Under the pieces are notes generated by a model. That model was given only the letters and a program-made list of their open reading frames with translations. It did no database searches and was not told the origin of the DNA. From assembly GCA_963715635.1 (NCBI GenBank), contig OY970261.1, forward strand, positions 62,001-126,000: a stretch of 64,000 nt of DNA. Direction: 5' to 3'. The stretch is from JAPKZH01 sp963715635 (lineage in GTDB: Bacteria > Acidobacteriota > Aminicenantia > Aminicenantales > UBA4085). The translations under genes and the position numbers were made by a program. This document shows, piece after piece, positions 52,158 to 61,660 of the stretch (position 1 is the stretch's first letter; every line of letters starts with the position of its first letter).

Positions 52158-53853
52158 TTGCCGAAGACTCCTGGGATGCTCTCGACTCCGTTCTTGTCCA
52201 CGGCGATGATCCTATAAGTATAAAGCTCGTTTTTTTTGAGCCCCCGGTGCACGAAATTATTCTGTTCGACCTCGGCCAGAAGCGTATAAGCGCTGTCGGG
52301 AAAGCTCTTGGTTTTCTTGAAAAGCTTGTACCGGACGATGGCCGTCCGGTTCTCGGGGTTCAGCTCCCAGGCCAGCCTGTTGATATATTCACGGAAGAAA
52401 ATGTAGTCGCCTTCCGTCCTCTGGATCGTCATGTTTTGAGGGGCGAAGAGTGTGTAGTGGATGTCCGCCGCAAAACCCATAGTCACCCAGCTCGGGGATA
52501 TCCCGTAAACGGAAACGCCCGACTCCGTGCCGTCGTAGCGGTTGCTGTTGGGAAATGATTGAGGGCCGATCGCGTAGCCCCGGACGTAATAATCTCCGGC
52601 ATGAGCGGTATAGCCTTTTTCGATGCTCTCCTGCCCGTCCGCCTCCATCAAGCGCAGAAGCTTGTGCTCCGTATAAGAATTGTTGTACTTGAAAGAACTT
52701 CCGCTGAGCCGGGCATCGACATGCCAAATGAGAAGCCCGTCTCCCGGGAGGTAATAATCGTTTTCCAGCCGGAAGCGGTTCTGGACCATGAAGAATTCAT
52801 CAAAAGGCGCCTGCGAGGCAAATTCCGGCATGACGATCAAAGCATCCTGGGTGATGGCCGAGGCGTTGAGCTCGAAATCCCGGGTCCCGTAGTTGAAGAC
52901 CTGAGGGGATATCCAATCGAGGAGCATTTTGCTGAAACAGTTGTGGTCGCCTTGGTTGGCGTCCATCATATCCAGGCCGCCAAGGCCCCCCCGGGGCCGA
53001 CTGCGGCGTCATAGTCATAATAATCGGGAAGACCAAGGGCATGGCCTGTTTCGTGGATGACGACATAGGGACGGAAAGTCCCCGGGTACGGGTTGGATTC
53101 CCATTGCCATGAGTAGCGAGTCTGGTAGAGGCGTTTGCCGTCCAGCTTAAAATTCGAATCGGAAAACGAGGTTTGGTATCCCCACCAAAAATTGGCCCAG
53201 CCGTTGTTGGGGCCCGTCCAGATGACGATGAAATAGTCGATCGTGCCGTTTCCGTCATTGTCGTACTGGGAAAAATCATGGCCCTGGTTGTCAAAATAGG
53301 CCAGGGCTTCTTTGATCAAGTTTTCGCGCGCGGCGACCGTCTGGGGCATTCCAGCCCGTGTATAGGAAGGCTGGTACCAGCCCAACACCGTCCCCTGAAT
53401 GTCCAGCGTGTTATACGAGGAGCGCCAATAGTAATTATGGAGGCTTTCCCGCGGCCATTCACCCGCGCCGTTGCCGAAGATCTTTGTATTGATCGAATCC
53501 GGGCTCTCGTTAGCCGGATAGTCGGGAAAGGAGATGAGAAGGACGAAGATTTTGGGAGTTCCTTTGCTTTTTAGGACGTTCGAAGTTCCCGGAGGGAGCC
53601 CCAGGAGTTTGGCGATTTCGGCCCGCGATCGCCCCTCCCTCAAGAGCTCCATGACCGACAGCTTATATTTTAAATTCAGGACAAGCTCCGGCGCGACAAG
53701 ATGGTTGCCGAGCGCCAGCGCATTCAATATTCTTTTGTAGAGAGAACCATCCCTTTGATACTGCTCCAACTGATCTTTGGTCGGCGGTTCAAGGGCCGCA
53801 GCCGAGGAAAAGCAAACGAGCAGCAGAATCGCCCAAAATTTTTTTGGCCGCAT
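52154..53853 (-). pseudogene. M6-family secreted metalloprotease, frameshifted
   Basis: Two reverse frames together encode about 566 residues. The first starts MRPKKFWAILLLVCFSSAAA (signal peptide) and includes the zinc site VIHETGHALGLPDYYDY. It breaks after VGPGG. The second resumes at MMDANQGDHNCFSKMLLDW, the usual M6 continuation, and ends in a fibronectin-like C-terminal region. The break lies in a run of seven G (forward 52986-52992 as C); an eighth would restore the frame. It would act as an extracellular protease. Whether the interruption is real, slippage or an assembly error cannot be told. Confidence 0.85.
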
Positions 53854-53916
53854 CGGCGATAGTTTAGCAATTTCCCCTCCAAAGTTCAATTGGAGCCGGT
53901 CCTTCTTCCGTCGAAT

Positions 53917-53945
53917 TTGACTGAACGAAAGGTTTAACCTATGAT
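53917..53945 (+). promoter_or_regulatory. Promoter of ffh
   Basis: TTGACT (53917-53922), 17 bp, TATGAT (53940-53945), giving a leader of about 25 nt before the ATG at 53977. The leader has no strong Shine-Dalgarno. Confidence 0.45.
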
Positions 53946-53976
53946 ATTTCAATCTTTTTGACACGGATCACCCTAG

Positions 53977-55299
53977 ATGTTTGACCAGCTCTCGGACCGG
54001 CTCCAGAAGGTGATGAAGTTCCTCCGCAGTGAGGGAAAAGTCACCGAGAAAAACATGGGCGAAGCCCTGAAAATGATCCGGATGGCCTTCCTGGAGGCCG
54101 ACGTCAACTATAAGGTCGTCAAGGATTTCGAGCTGAGGATCAAGGCCAAGGCCCTGAACCAGGAAGTGCTCGACAGCCTGACGCCCGCCCAGCAGGTGAT
54201 CAAGATCGTCCGCGACGAGCTGACCGAGATCCTGGGTGGATCGGAAAAGCCGCTGACGTTTTCAGGCTTCCCGCCATCGATTTTCATGCTCGTGGGGCTC
54301 CAGGGAAGTGGCAAGACCACCACCTGCGGAAAGCTGGCCAAGTGGGCGCTCGGCCGGGGCAAAAACCCGCTCCTGGTTTCCTTTGATATGAAAAGAGCGG
54401 CGGCCCAGGAACAGTTGAAAATGATCGCAGGGAATCTTGGGCTTCCATTTTATGAGATGGATCGGCTCCGGCTGACCTCCCCCGAAGATGCCTTGGGCGA
54501 GCTCGTTAAATTCACCAAGAACCACGGCTATGACCTCCTGCTGGTCGATACGGCGGGACGCCTGCACATCGACGATGAGCTGATGGACGAGCTGCGGCTG
54601 GTGAAGGAGGCGCTTAATCCTGTCGAGGTGATTTATGTCGGCGATTCGATGACCGGCCAGGATGCTGTTAAAAGCGCCCAGGCCTTCGCCGATAAAATCG
54701 GCCTAACCTCGGTCATCCTGACCAAGCTCGACGGCGACGCCCGGGGCGGCGCCGCCCTGTCGATCGTCTCCGTCACGGGGAGGCCCATCAAATTCATCGG
54801 CGTGGGTGAGAAATTCGATAAGCTCGAAGTCTTCCATCCGGACCGCATGGCCTCGCGCATCCTGGGCATGGGCGATATCCTGACGTTGATCGAAAAGGCC
54901 GAACAGGAGGCCGACCGCGAGGAGGCCGAGGAACTGGCCCGCAAGATCCGCAAGCAGGAATTCACCTTGGAAGATTTCAAGAAACAGATGGGGCAGCTCA
55001 AAAAGATGGGGTCGCTGTCCGGCGTGCTCAGCCACCTGCCGGGCAGCGGGCCGTTCAAAAACCTGGACAAGGTCCAGATCGATGACCGGAAGATCCTGCA
55101 TTTCGAGGCCATTATCAACTCCATGACGCCGGAGGAACGGCTGGACCCGAGGATCATCAACGGCAGCCGCCGCCAGCGGATCGCCCGGGGCAGCGGGCGC
55201 CCGGTCCACGAAGTCAACCAACTCCTCAAGCAGTTCTTGGAAATGCAGAAGATGATGAAAAAATCCGCCTTCCAGAAACTCTTTTCTTCTTTTCGCTAG
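53977..55299 (+). CDS. ffh: Signal recognition particle protein Ffh
   Basis: A 440-residue SRP54 GTPase that binds signal sequences with 4.5S RNA and delivers ribosomes to FtsY. The N domain, the G domain (VGLQGSGKTTTCGKLAKW, VDTAGRLHIDDE, LTKLDGDARGG) and the methionine-rich M domain (QRIARGSGRPVHEVNQLLKQ, EMQKMMKK) are complete. The usual rpsP-rimM-trmD genes do not follow; the next gene is convergent and starts beyond 13 bp. Confidence 0.97.
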   Translation: MFDQLSDRLQKVMKFLRSEGKVTEKNMGEALKMIRMAFLEADVNYKVVKDFELRIKAKALNQEVLDSLTPAQQVIKIVRDELTEILGGSEKPLTFSGFPPSIFMLVGLQGSGKTTTCGKLAKWALGRGKNPLLVSFDMKRAAAQEQLKMIAGNLGLPFYEMDRLRLTSPEDALGELVKFTKNHGYDLLLVDTAGRLHIDDELMDELRLVKEALNPVEVIYVGDSMTGQDAVKSAQAFADKIGLTSVILTKLDGDARGGAALSIVSVTGRPIKFIGVGEKFDKLEVFHPDRMASRILGMGDILTLIEKAEQEADREEAEELARKIRKQEFTLEDFKKQMGQLKKMGSLSGVLSHLPGSGPFKNLDKVQIDDRKILHFEAIINSMTPEERLDPRIINGSRRQRIARGSGRPVHEVNQLLKQFLEMQKMMKKSAFQKLFSSFR

Positions 55300-55312
55300 A
55301 AGCCGCTCTCGG

Positions 55313-56674
55313 TCAGCGCGGCAGCCAGGAGCGGATTTGTCTGACGACCTGTCCCGCGGCGGGCGGATCGTAATTGGCCAGGACGACGATTGTGTATGTG
55401 CTTTTCGCGTCCCAATAAAGCGCGGCGTTGAGCCCGGGAGCGCCGCCGGCGATCATCAACTCCGATCTCGTTTTCTCCTCGGCTCCGCCAAGCTTGCCGT
55501 CCTTCCAAGCCATAACGTACTTGAGGAGATCGCGCGCCGTGGAATATCCGCCACCCGCCGAGCTTCCTTTCCAGGGCAGCGTGTCATCGTTCGGCTTTCT
55601 GGAGGAGCCGTCCCGCGTATATCCGATGGCCCGATTCGGAATGGCGGCGCCTCTGTCGAACGAGTCCGTATCGCCCATACCGGCCGGTTTGAAGAGATGG
55701 TCACGGAGATAGGTGTAGTAATCCACCCCCGAGGCTTTTTCGATGATCAAGCCCAGGACGATATACCCTCCGTTGGAATACCGGTTCTTTGTGCCCGGCT
55801 CGAATTCCAGCGGCTGGTCGGCAAAGAGGGGGAGATAATCCTGGAGCGACCGGATCTTCTCCTTGGGCGTCGATTGGTACCTCTCCCCGAAGAAATCGCC
55901 GATGCCCGAGGTCATGTCCAGGAGATGCCTGACGGTGACTTTCTCCGCCGCGTCCGGATTTGGATAGTCCGAAAGGAATTTCTTGATCGGATCGTCGGGC
56001 GAGATCTTCTTTTGGGCGATCAACTGCTGAACGGCCAGGCCGGTGAAGGATTTGTTGATCGAGCCGATATTGAACTTCGTATCGACCCGGTTCGGGATTT
56101 TTTTTTCACGGTCGGCCAAGCCGTAGGCTTCCTCCAAGAGGGGCGCGCCGTTTTGGGCGACGAGAATCACGCCGGAAAATTCATCCGCTCCGGATATTTT
56201 TTTGGCGTAATCCCTGACGGCGGCGACAAACTCCGCACGGTCCTTCTTGGGATTGGCGGGGATGTCTTCCTCTCCGACATCCGTGATGCGGATGCCGATG
56301 AGCCCGAATGGTTCCGCCGGCTCGAATTGAAACTCGAGATTGATAAGCGGCCCTTTGCTGCCGTGGACCATGACGCTGACGAAATCGGCGCGGCTTTCGG
56401 CGACCCGACGGAGATCAAGAGCGCCCAGCCGATCGCGCATCTGGCGGTAGCGGTTGAGCCGGACCTCGACCGGGACTTTCTGGAGCGAGTCTTTGGCCGT
56501 TTGTCCGGCCATGAATTCCCGCATCGCCGATTCCCCCGCATTGAAGGCTTTCAAATAGGCTTCAACGCGCCGGCCCGAGGGCGTTTGCGGCAGAGAGACG
56601 CCGGTTTGTTGAGCGTTACTCTCCGAAACCAAACAGGCGGCCAAGAGAAAAAGGCCTAACCATGCTTTTTTCAT
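55313..56674 (-). CDS. Serine hydrolase, class C beta-lactamase-like
   Basis: A 453-residue exported protein with a signal peptide (MKKAWLGLFLLAACLVSESN). Residues about 25-145 form an N-terminal accessory domain of unknown type. The penicillin-binding/esterase domain has SINKSFTG (SxxK, catalytic Ser and Lys), then RYSNGGYIVLG (YxN) and a C-terminal AALYWDAKSTYTIVVLANYD strand. It may be an esterase, D-aminopeptidase or beta-lactamase-related hydrolase. GAGGAG precedes the ATG by about 9 nt. Confidence 0.87.
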   Translation of the reverse strand: MKKAWLGLFLLAACLVSESNAQQTGVSLPQTPSGRRVEAYLKAFNAGESAMREFMAGQTAKDSLQKVPVEVRLNRYRQMRDRLGALDLRRVAESRADFVSVMVHGSKGPLINLEFQFEPAEPFGLIGIRITDVGEEDIPANPKKDRAEFVAAVRDYAKKISGADEFSGVILVAQNGAPLLEEAYGLADREKKIPNRVDTKFNIGSINKSFTGLAVQQLIAQKKISPDDPIKKFLSDYPNPDAAEKVTVRHLLDMTSGIGDFFGERYQSTPKEKIRSLQDYLPLFADQPLEFEPGTKNRYSNGGYIVLGLIIEKASGVDYYTYLRDHLFKPAGMGDTDSFDRGAAIPNRAIGYTRDGSSRKPNDDTLPWKGSSAGGGYSTARDLLKYVMAWKDGKLGGAEEKTRSELMIAGGAPGLNAALYWDAKSTYTIVVLANYDPPAAGQVVRQIRSWLPR

Positions 56675-56766
56675 TCCAGCGATCTCCTCGTTTCTTCCGA
56701 ATCACGCCTGTTATATGATCAACCTGAAATTCAAGAAAAAAGCCGCGGGCCGATAGGTCCTGACGA

Positions 56767-57171
56767 TCAGTCCGGATTTTCTTTTTTTATATCCGGGGCG
56801 GTCTCAGCGAGCAGTTTATAGATTTTTTCTAGGAGGCTCGTCGCATTGATCGGCTTTTCGATATAAGCATCCGCGCCGCAGTCCCGTGTCAGGGGCCTGA
56901 ACGCCGAACCCTTGTAGACGGCCGTCATCATGATGACTTTTGTCCCACTCAAGTCCGGGTCTTGTTTGACTTTTTTGCATAGCTCCATGCCGTCCAGCTT
57001 GGGCAGGACAAGGTCGCTGATCAGAATATCAGGCAGGAAGTTTTTGACCAAGTCCAAGGCTGCCTGTCCGTCTTGCGCAGAATAGACATAGAACGAATTA
57101 TCAACAAGAACATGGTAGAGAAGTTGGAGGGTTACGCGATCGTCATCGGCGACGACAATTTTTCCGCCCAT
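56767..57171 (-). CDS. Single-domain response regulator
   Basis: A 134-residue receiver domain with no output domain. The acidic pair is in VVADDDRV, the phosphorylation Asp in LISDLVLPKLDGMEL near residue 52, the Thr in MMTAVYKG and the Lys in YIEKPI. It is CheY/PilH-like and would signal by protein interaction. No histidine kinase is encoded nearby. It is monocistronic and diverges from a lipoprotein gene. Confidence 0.92.
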   Translation of the reverse strand: MGGKIVVADDDRVTLQLLYHVLVDNSFYVYSAQDGQAALDLVKNFLPDILISDLVLPKLDGMELCKKVKQDPDLSGTKVIMMTAVYKGSAFRPLTRDCGADAYIEKPINATSLLEKIYKLLAETAPDIKKENPD

Positions 57172-57259
57172 TTTTTATGCGGTTACTATAACGCTTCTCT
57201 TTGCGTTTTGCAACCCGAAGTTTTCCGAGCGAAAAGATAGGACAAACCAGCCAAGACAT

Positions 57260-57288
57260 TTGTCTTCGACTCGAAACTGGTATATAAG
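57260..57288 (+). promoter_or_regulatory. Promoter of the large lipoprotein gene
   Basis: TTGTCT (57260-57265), 17 bp, TATAAG (57283-57288), followed by a 30-nt leader with GGAGG 5 nt before the ATG at 57323. Confidence 0.45.
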
Positions 57289-57322
57289 AAGACTTGACAG
57301 GGATCGGAATTCAGGAGGCCCA

Positions 57323-59566
57323 ATGAGGAAATCCGGGCTTTTCTTCAAGCGGGGGCTCTTCTCCGTTGGTTTGAGTTTGCTGGTAGGCTTGTGGCTGACA
57401 ACCGCATGTCAGCGGCCGGGGGGAAGGCCGGTCCAGGCATTTTCCGTTGAAGTGTCCGTGGACAAGCTGCGACCGATTCCTGGCGAAACGGTCCAGGTCA
57501 GCGTCTTGGTGAAAAAATCAGGGACGCTCAAAAATATAAAGATCCAGTCCATGCTCTTGGTGCCGACCCTTGGGATGGGAACTCTGGATTTGACCCTTGC
57601 CAGCAAAGAACTGGGGCTTTACAAGGGCCAGATCGACCTGCCGGCCAAAGCGCCGGCCGGTTTTTACGCGATCACCGTCACAGCCAACCAGGGATCGCGG
57701 CAGGCGATCGGCAAAGCCAGCTTCATCGTCGGGAAGGCCATCGGCGATTTCATGATCGTGAGCGCTCTGTCCGAGGCAGGGGCGGAAGAGGATGCGTCCG
57801 CCTATATGAAGAGTTTCGTGGGCATCGGCGGGAACATGCTCATCCTTCATGACATCATCAACCGCAGGGCCTGGTACCCCTCAAAGATCTGCGCCCAGTC
57901 AGTACCGGAAAACAGTGTCGCGGACAGAGTTGGGCTGGCCCTCAAGCTAGCGGATAAATTCGGACTTCCCTTGATGATCACCGTCGTCTGGGATATGACA
58001 AAGAAAATGCCTTATTCCGAATATCTGCAGAGCGCAAAGGCCGTCATGAAAGAACTCTGGGAACTATACGGACACCATCCGTCCTTGATCGGATTCTACA
58101 GCTACCAGGAGGGAAGCGGGACCTACATGGCCGAGTATGTCCGGGACTTTTCGGATGCCGTCAAGGCCCTCAACAAAGGCCTCTTGTCCGGCTGCGCGCC
58201 ATATATCGATGATCCCCTTCTCGCCGGCTACCTGGCGGCGATTGATTCTCTGGATGTCGTGATCTACCAAGGGGCGGTCATGGCGTCCTATCGCCCGGAC
58301 AATCGCAAATGTTTTCCCATCCGGCGGACAAAGGATTTTGCCGCTCTGTCGGCAGGCGCGGCCCTCCAGAAAAACAAGATCGCCCTGTCCCATGTCGAGC
58401 TCTTTGGCTACCTGGAAAAACGCTACGCCGGCGCTTACCTGGCGAGTCCGGCGGATATCTACAGTCAAATCCTGAGCGCCGCCTCCTGTTACGGTCCCGA
58501 CGGGATAACCCTGTTTTCGTATCATTACAACATCCATACTATGGGCAAACAGATCCCGGACGTCACGAAGTGTGCGGCCGGTGTCGAACGGGGACTCGAA
58601 GCCTTTCGAATCATCGCCCAGGAAACTGCGAACGAATCCGGAGGCGTCGGTATCTATATCCCCTACAGCGATTGGTGGGTTGACCGCTGGTCGGCTTCGA
58701 TTGTCCCGGCCCTGGACGGCTTCCGGAGGCTGGGCGCTTCGGCCGAGATCATTCCTTTTATCCCTCCCAAGGGCGAGGAAATCCTCCCCTACTATCCTTA
58801 TCACCTCAACGAGGAGCAGGCGGATTATTTGATTTCCCATAAGATGGTGCTGGTCCTGCCGGATATTGCCGGCATGCAGGACACGGACAGCCTCCTTCTA
58901 AAGAACTTTGTCGAGCGCGGCGGCACGGCCGTCCTGTTCGGCCCGCGTATTCCCTACGGCGACCAGTTCGACCGCGGCGAGATCGTCGGCGGGAAAGACG
59001 CAAAGCCCGGGAATCATTTCCGTGTCGAAGTCAGGGAGCCGCTTTTTGCGCGCGCCCGGCAAGGAAGGACGTTCGATTTTCCCGCGGCCTCATTCCCTTC
59101 CTGGGTTCCGACGACCGCGAAAGGCGCGGCGGTCTTTGAGGACGGCTCGGCGGCCGTCCTCGTCAACGCGTTCGGGAAAGGACTTGTCTTGACGATTCCT
59201 TTGAGCGTTGCCGATTCCATAAAGGTCATGCCCGACCTAGTCCGAGATGTCCTGGACTTGGCCCTGTCCAAAGTCGGCCGGACGAGGCCCTTCGATATAG
59301 AAGGAGGGACCGAGGACATGGATTTCGCCCAATCGTCCGCCGGTAGCGAGTACAGGCTGGCCGCCGTCAATTATAGCCAAAAGGCTGCGGACCTAGCGAT
59401 CTACCCATTGAATTTAGCTCCGGTCCAGACTTATATCTGGACTGACCTGAGGACCGGACAGACGGCCGCAAGGAAGGGAAGAGATTTTTATCAAATTCGG
59501 ATGACCGTCAAGAGCGGCGATTTCATCGCCGTCAAGATCAGAGCCGAAGAGTCGCCGATTAAATAG
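57323..59566 (+). CDS. Large lipoprotein with TIM-barrel glycosidase-like domain
   Basis: A 747-residue protein. Its signal ends in LTTAC, a lipobox. Residues 25-130 form an Ig-like/beta-sandwich domain (VEVSVDKLRPIPGETVQVSV). A barrel-like region follows (IGGNMLILHDIINRRAWYP, PLMITVVWDMTKKM, HPSLIGFYSYQEGSGTYM), reminiscent of DUF4434-type and GH-A related proteins. A Rossmann/GATase-like region comes next (MVLVLPDIAGMQDTDSLLLK, RGGTAVLFGPRIPYG), then a C-terminal beta-sandwich. The order resembles the GH42-like protein at the left edge. The ATG is backed by GGAGG. Activity is unknown. Confidence 0.7.
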   Translation: MRKSGLFFKRGLFSVGLSLLVGLWLTTACQRPGGRPVQAFSVEVSVDKLRPIPGETVQVSVLVKKSGTLKNIKIQSMLLVPTLGMGTLDLTLASKELGLYKGQIDLPAKAPAGFYAITVTANQGSRQAIGKASFIVGKAIGDFMIVSALSEAGAEEDASAYMKSFVGIGGNMLILHDIINRRAWYPSKICAQSVPENSVADRVGLALKLADKFGLPLMITVVWDMTKKMPYSEYLQSAKAVMKELWELYGHHPSLIGFYSYQEGSGTYMAEYVRDFSDAVKALNKGLLSGCAPYIDDPLLAGYLAAIDSLDVVIYQGAVMASYRPDNRKCFPIRRTKDFAALSAGAALQKNKIALSHVELFGYLEKRYAGAYLASPADIYSQILSAASCYGPDGITLFSYHYNIHTMGKQIPDVTKCAAGVERGLEAFRIIAQETANESGGVGIYIPYSDWWVDRWSASIVPALDGFRRLGASAEIIPFIPPKGEEILPYYPYHLNEEQADYLISHKMVLVLPDIAGMQDTDSLLLKNFVERGGTAVLFGPRIPYGDQFDRGEIVGGKDAKPGNHFRVEVREPLFARARQGRTFDFPAASFPSWVPTTAKGAAVFEDGSAAVLVNAFGKGLVLTIPLSVADSIKVMPDLVRDVLDLALSKVGRTRPFDIEGGTEDMDFAQSSAGSEYRLAAVNYSQKAADLAIYPLNLAPVQTYIWTDLRTGQTAARKGRDFYQIRMTVKSGDFIAVKIRAEESPIK

Positions 59567-59607
59567 AGCCGACCTCCTGCTTTCTTCTATCGGAGCGGCC
59601 CGCGGCT

Positions 59608-60867
59608 TCAGAGCGAGGCGAGCAGCCGACGGCTCTCGCGGATGATGATGTTTTCGATTTCAGGAGTGAAGGGGAAGATGGCATAAAATTTCGGCGCGCA
59701 ATAGCAGGCGTAGTCGGCCGCATCCCCGAATGAGCGCCGTGTGGGAATATAGCCAATGCTCCCGTTCGCATAGCCCAGCGGAAAGAGAGGATGCCATCTT
59801 CTTTGGAGCTTCAGCCCCAGCCCGGAAAAGACTTCTCCAGGAATTCCGAGGAATTTTAGATGGCCGACGGCCATCGCCTGAAGTGGGACATTTTCGAGAT
59901 AGGGTTTGGATTGAAAGGTCGAAAGCGCGTCGAGGGCTTTGTCCTTCCATTCTTCTGCAAACCATAAAGCCCCGGGAAATTGCGCGTAGGTTTCTGCAAA
60001 TTCTTGAGCTTCTTCCTCAATTTGTTTTTTGGAGGGAACCTGAAGGGGGATCGCCATCCTGGTTTCAACCGCCTTCAGAGAGTTTTTGCGCGGATCGACG
60101 GCGAATTTTTCCGCTTTGAAGGTGCGCCGGCTGAGCATCTCTCCGTAGAGAGCCAGGTCCTCATCCGTCCCCGCTCCCCAGCGATTGAGTTGGCTGACCG
60201 GGTCGATGTCGCCGCAGAATCCCTGGAAGAAAATCGCCTGATGGCCTTTTTTTTCAATCCGGCTGACCACCGCGCCCGGCCAATCGGCGGAGACATTTTT
60301 TTCAGGGCCGAAGACCACGGGGTGGCAGGCGTAGCTCAAAAGATAGATTTTTTGCGATGTTTGACGGAAGAGGGCAACCTTAAGGATTGGATCGATACCC
60401 TTAAAATTTTTTGTGCGGCGGTTATAGCCGATAGGCTCGATGGCTTCAAAGGCGAAGGTAAAATCGGCTTCTTTCATGCGCTCGTGCGCTTCTGCCACGG
60501 CTTCTTCAATCGCCTGCTGGACCTTTTTCATGTATTTCTCGTCAACTTCTCCCAAGCCCGGAAGAGACTGAGTGGCCGGGCCGGAATGCGTGTGGATGCA
60601 GGCGAGGAGGATATTTTGGACGGGGATTTTGTGATCTCGGGCGATCGTCCTCCTTACCGAATCCGAGAAATCCACGCTGAACCCGACGAGGTCCGAGCTC
60701 GCCAAAACGAGCGCTTGATCCTTGTTCCTCAGGAACAGGGCTCGGACTTTTAGGTAGTCACGGACCCGCTCTGCTTTTCGGTCGAGGTAAAACCCGTATC
60801 CGCACAAATCCACGCCCAGCGGCGGAGTGATGACCCTCTCGCCGTATCCGACCGTCAGTGGACTCAT
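59608..60867 (-). CDS. Neutral/alkaline ceramidase N-terminal-domain protein
   Basis: About 419 residues starting MSPLTVGYGERVITPPLGVD. The motif LLACIHTHSGPATQSLPGLG contains the zinc-binding His pair of neutral ceramidases, and CHPVVFGPEKNVSADWPGA supplies later ligands. No signal peptide is seen from this start, although upstream in-frame codons would overlap the neighbouring gene. Members hydrolyse the amide of ceramides or are uncharacterised alpha-hydrolases. It is the last gene of the glycoconjugate operon and overlaps the previous stop by 4 bp. Confidence 0.82.
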   Translation of the reverse strand: MSPLTVGYGERVITPPLGVDLCGYGFYLDRKAERVRDYLKVRALFLRNKDQALVLASSDLVGFSVDFSDSVRRTIARDHKIPVQNILLACIHTHSGPATQSLPGLGEVDEKYMKKVQQAIEEAVAEAHERMKEADFTFAFEAIEPIGYNRRTKNFKGIDPILKVALFRQTSQKIYLLSYACHPVVFGPEKNVSADWPGAVVSRIEKKGHQAIFFQGFCGDIDPVSQLNRWGAGTDEDLALYGEMLSRRTFKAEKFAVDPRKNSLKAVETRMAIPLQVPSKKQIEEEAQEFAETYAQFPGALWFAEEWKDKALDALSTFQSKPYLENVPLQAMAVGHLKFLGIPGEVFSGLGLKLQRRWHPLFPLGYANGSIGYIPTRRSFGDAADYACYCAPKFYAIFPFTPEIENIIIRESRRLLASL

Positions 60868-61658
60868 GATTTTTCGCCTAAGACATAGTCGAGACACCGC
60901 AGCCAGAAACGATGATATCCCTCCCAATAGACAAAATTGCACCCCCAGTGGGGGGCCGGATCCGACATGTAAGCAAGGACGCGGCCTTTTCCATAGCCTC
61001 GAACGGCGAGCAGTGGGTCGCCCGTTTCTTTGATCTTCAGGAGGATCCGTCCTTCTTTCTTGGGCAAGGTTTTGTTATAGCCAAGGATCGGAGGCATCGT
61101 CCTGAAATGGATCTTCCCAAAAAATTTTTTCCCCGGATCCGTTGCCTCGGCCGAAAAGCCTTCCGTCAACTCGACCAGGTCTTCATAATCCAGGCAGAGC
61201 ACGGGCAGCAGATCTCTGAGAAGCGTCCGGCCCCAGCCTCCCTTGCCCACCTCTCCCGTGAATGAATACCAGCCGCCCAGGAGCATGATGCCCTTTCCAA
61301 CGCTGACCGCGTCCAGGGTCAGGCGCAGGCGGTCCGGGAAGGTCAACGGTTTTTTCCCGAATTTCGTTCTGTCAAAGAAGTTCGGAGCCAGCTGGAAGAG
61401 CTTGGCATCAACGTCGCTGAAAATCAGGACGTCATATTCTTCGAGGATCGCCTCATAATCGCCGGGCCCGAGCCTGTTGTAAAAATCCCAGCTGGGCACG
61501 GAGTTCACGGTGTGCCGGCCCGTCAACTCCAGAGCCTCTTTAAGCCATATTCCATAATTAAAAATGTCCAGCCCCTTGGGTGAGTGAAAGAAAGGCGTCT
61601 CGGCGAAAACGGGTCCTGTCATGACGGCCCAATCGCCGACATAGTAAATCTTAGCCAT
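60864..61658 (-). CDS. Putative glutamine-amidotransferase-like protein (DUF1355 type)
   Basis: A 264-residue protein beginning MAKIYYVGDWAVMTGPVFAE. Flavodoxin-like strands (YDVLIFSDVDAKLFQLAPNF, GKGIMLLGGWYSFTGEVGKG) and the late GKGRVLAYMSDPAPHWGCNF segment match the 'putative glutamine amidotransferase' family often found beside sugar-catabolism genes; no canonical catalytic Cys-His-Glu set is obvious. The ATG at 61658 lies 7 nt after AAGGAGG and 2 nt after the previous stop. Its function is unknown. Confidence 0.72.
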   Translation of the reverse strand: MAKIYYVGDWAVMTGPVFAETPFFHSPKGLDIFNYGIWLKEALELTGRHTVNSVPSWDFYNRLGPGDYEAILEEYDVLIFSDVDAKLFQLAPNFFDRTKFGKKPLTFPDRLRLTLDAVSVGKGIMLLGGWYSFTGEVGKGGWGRTLLRDLLPVLCLDYEDLVELTEGFSAEATDPGKKFFGKIHFRTMPPILGYNKTLPKKEGRILLKIKETGDPLLAVRGYGKGRVLAYMSDPAPHWGCNFVYWEGYHRFWLRCLDYVLGEKS

Positions 61659-61660
61659 GG

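Noticed and set aside
55337..56659. 440-codon forward frame opposite the serine hydrolase
   Set aside because: Shadow; the reverse frame carries a signal peptide, SxxK and YxN motifs.
56720..56766. GC-rich stretch with T-run after the response regulator as a terminator
   Set aside because: A U-run is present on the reverse strand but the stem before it is short and poorly paired.
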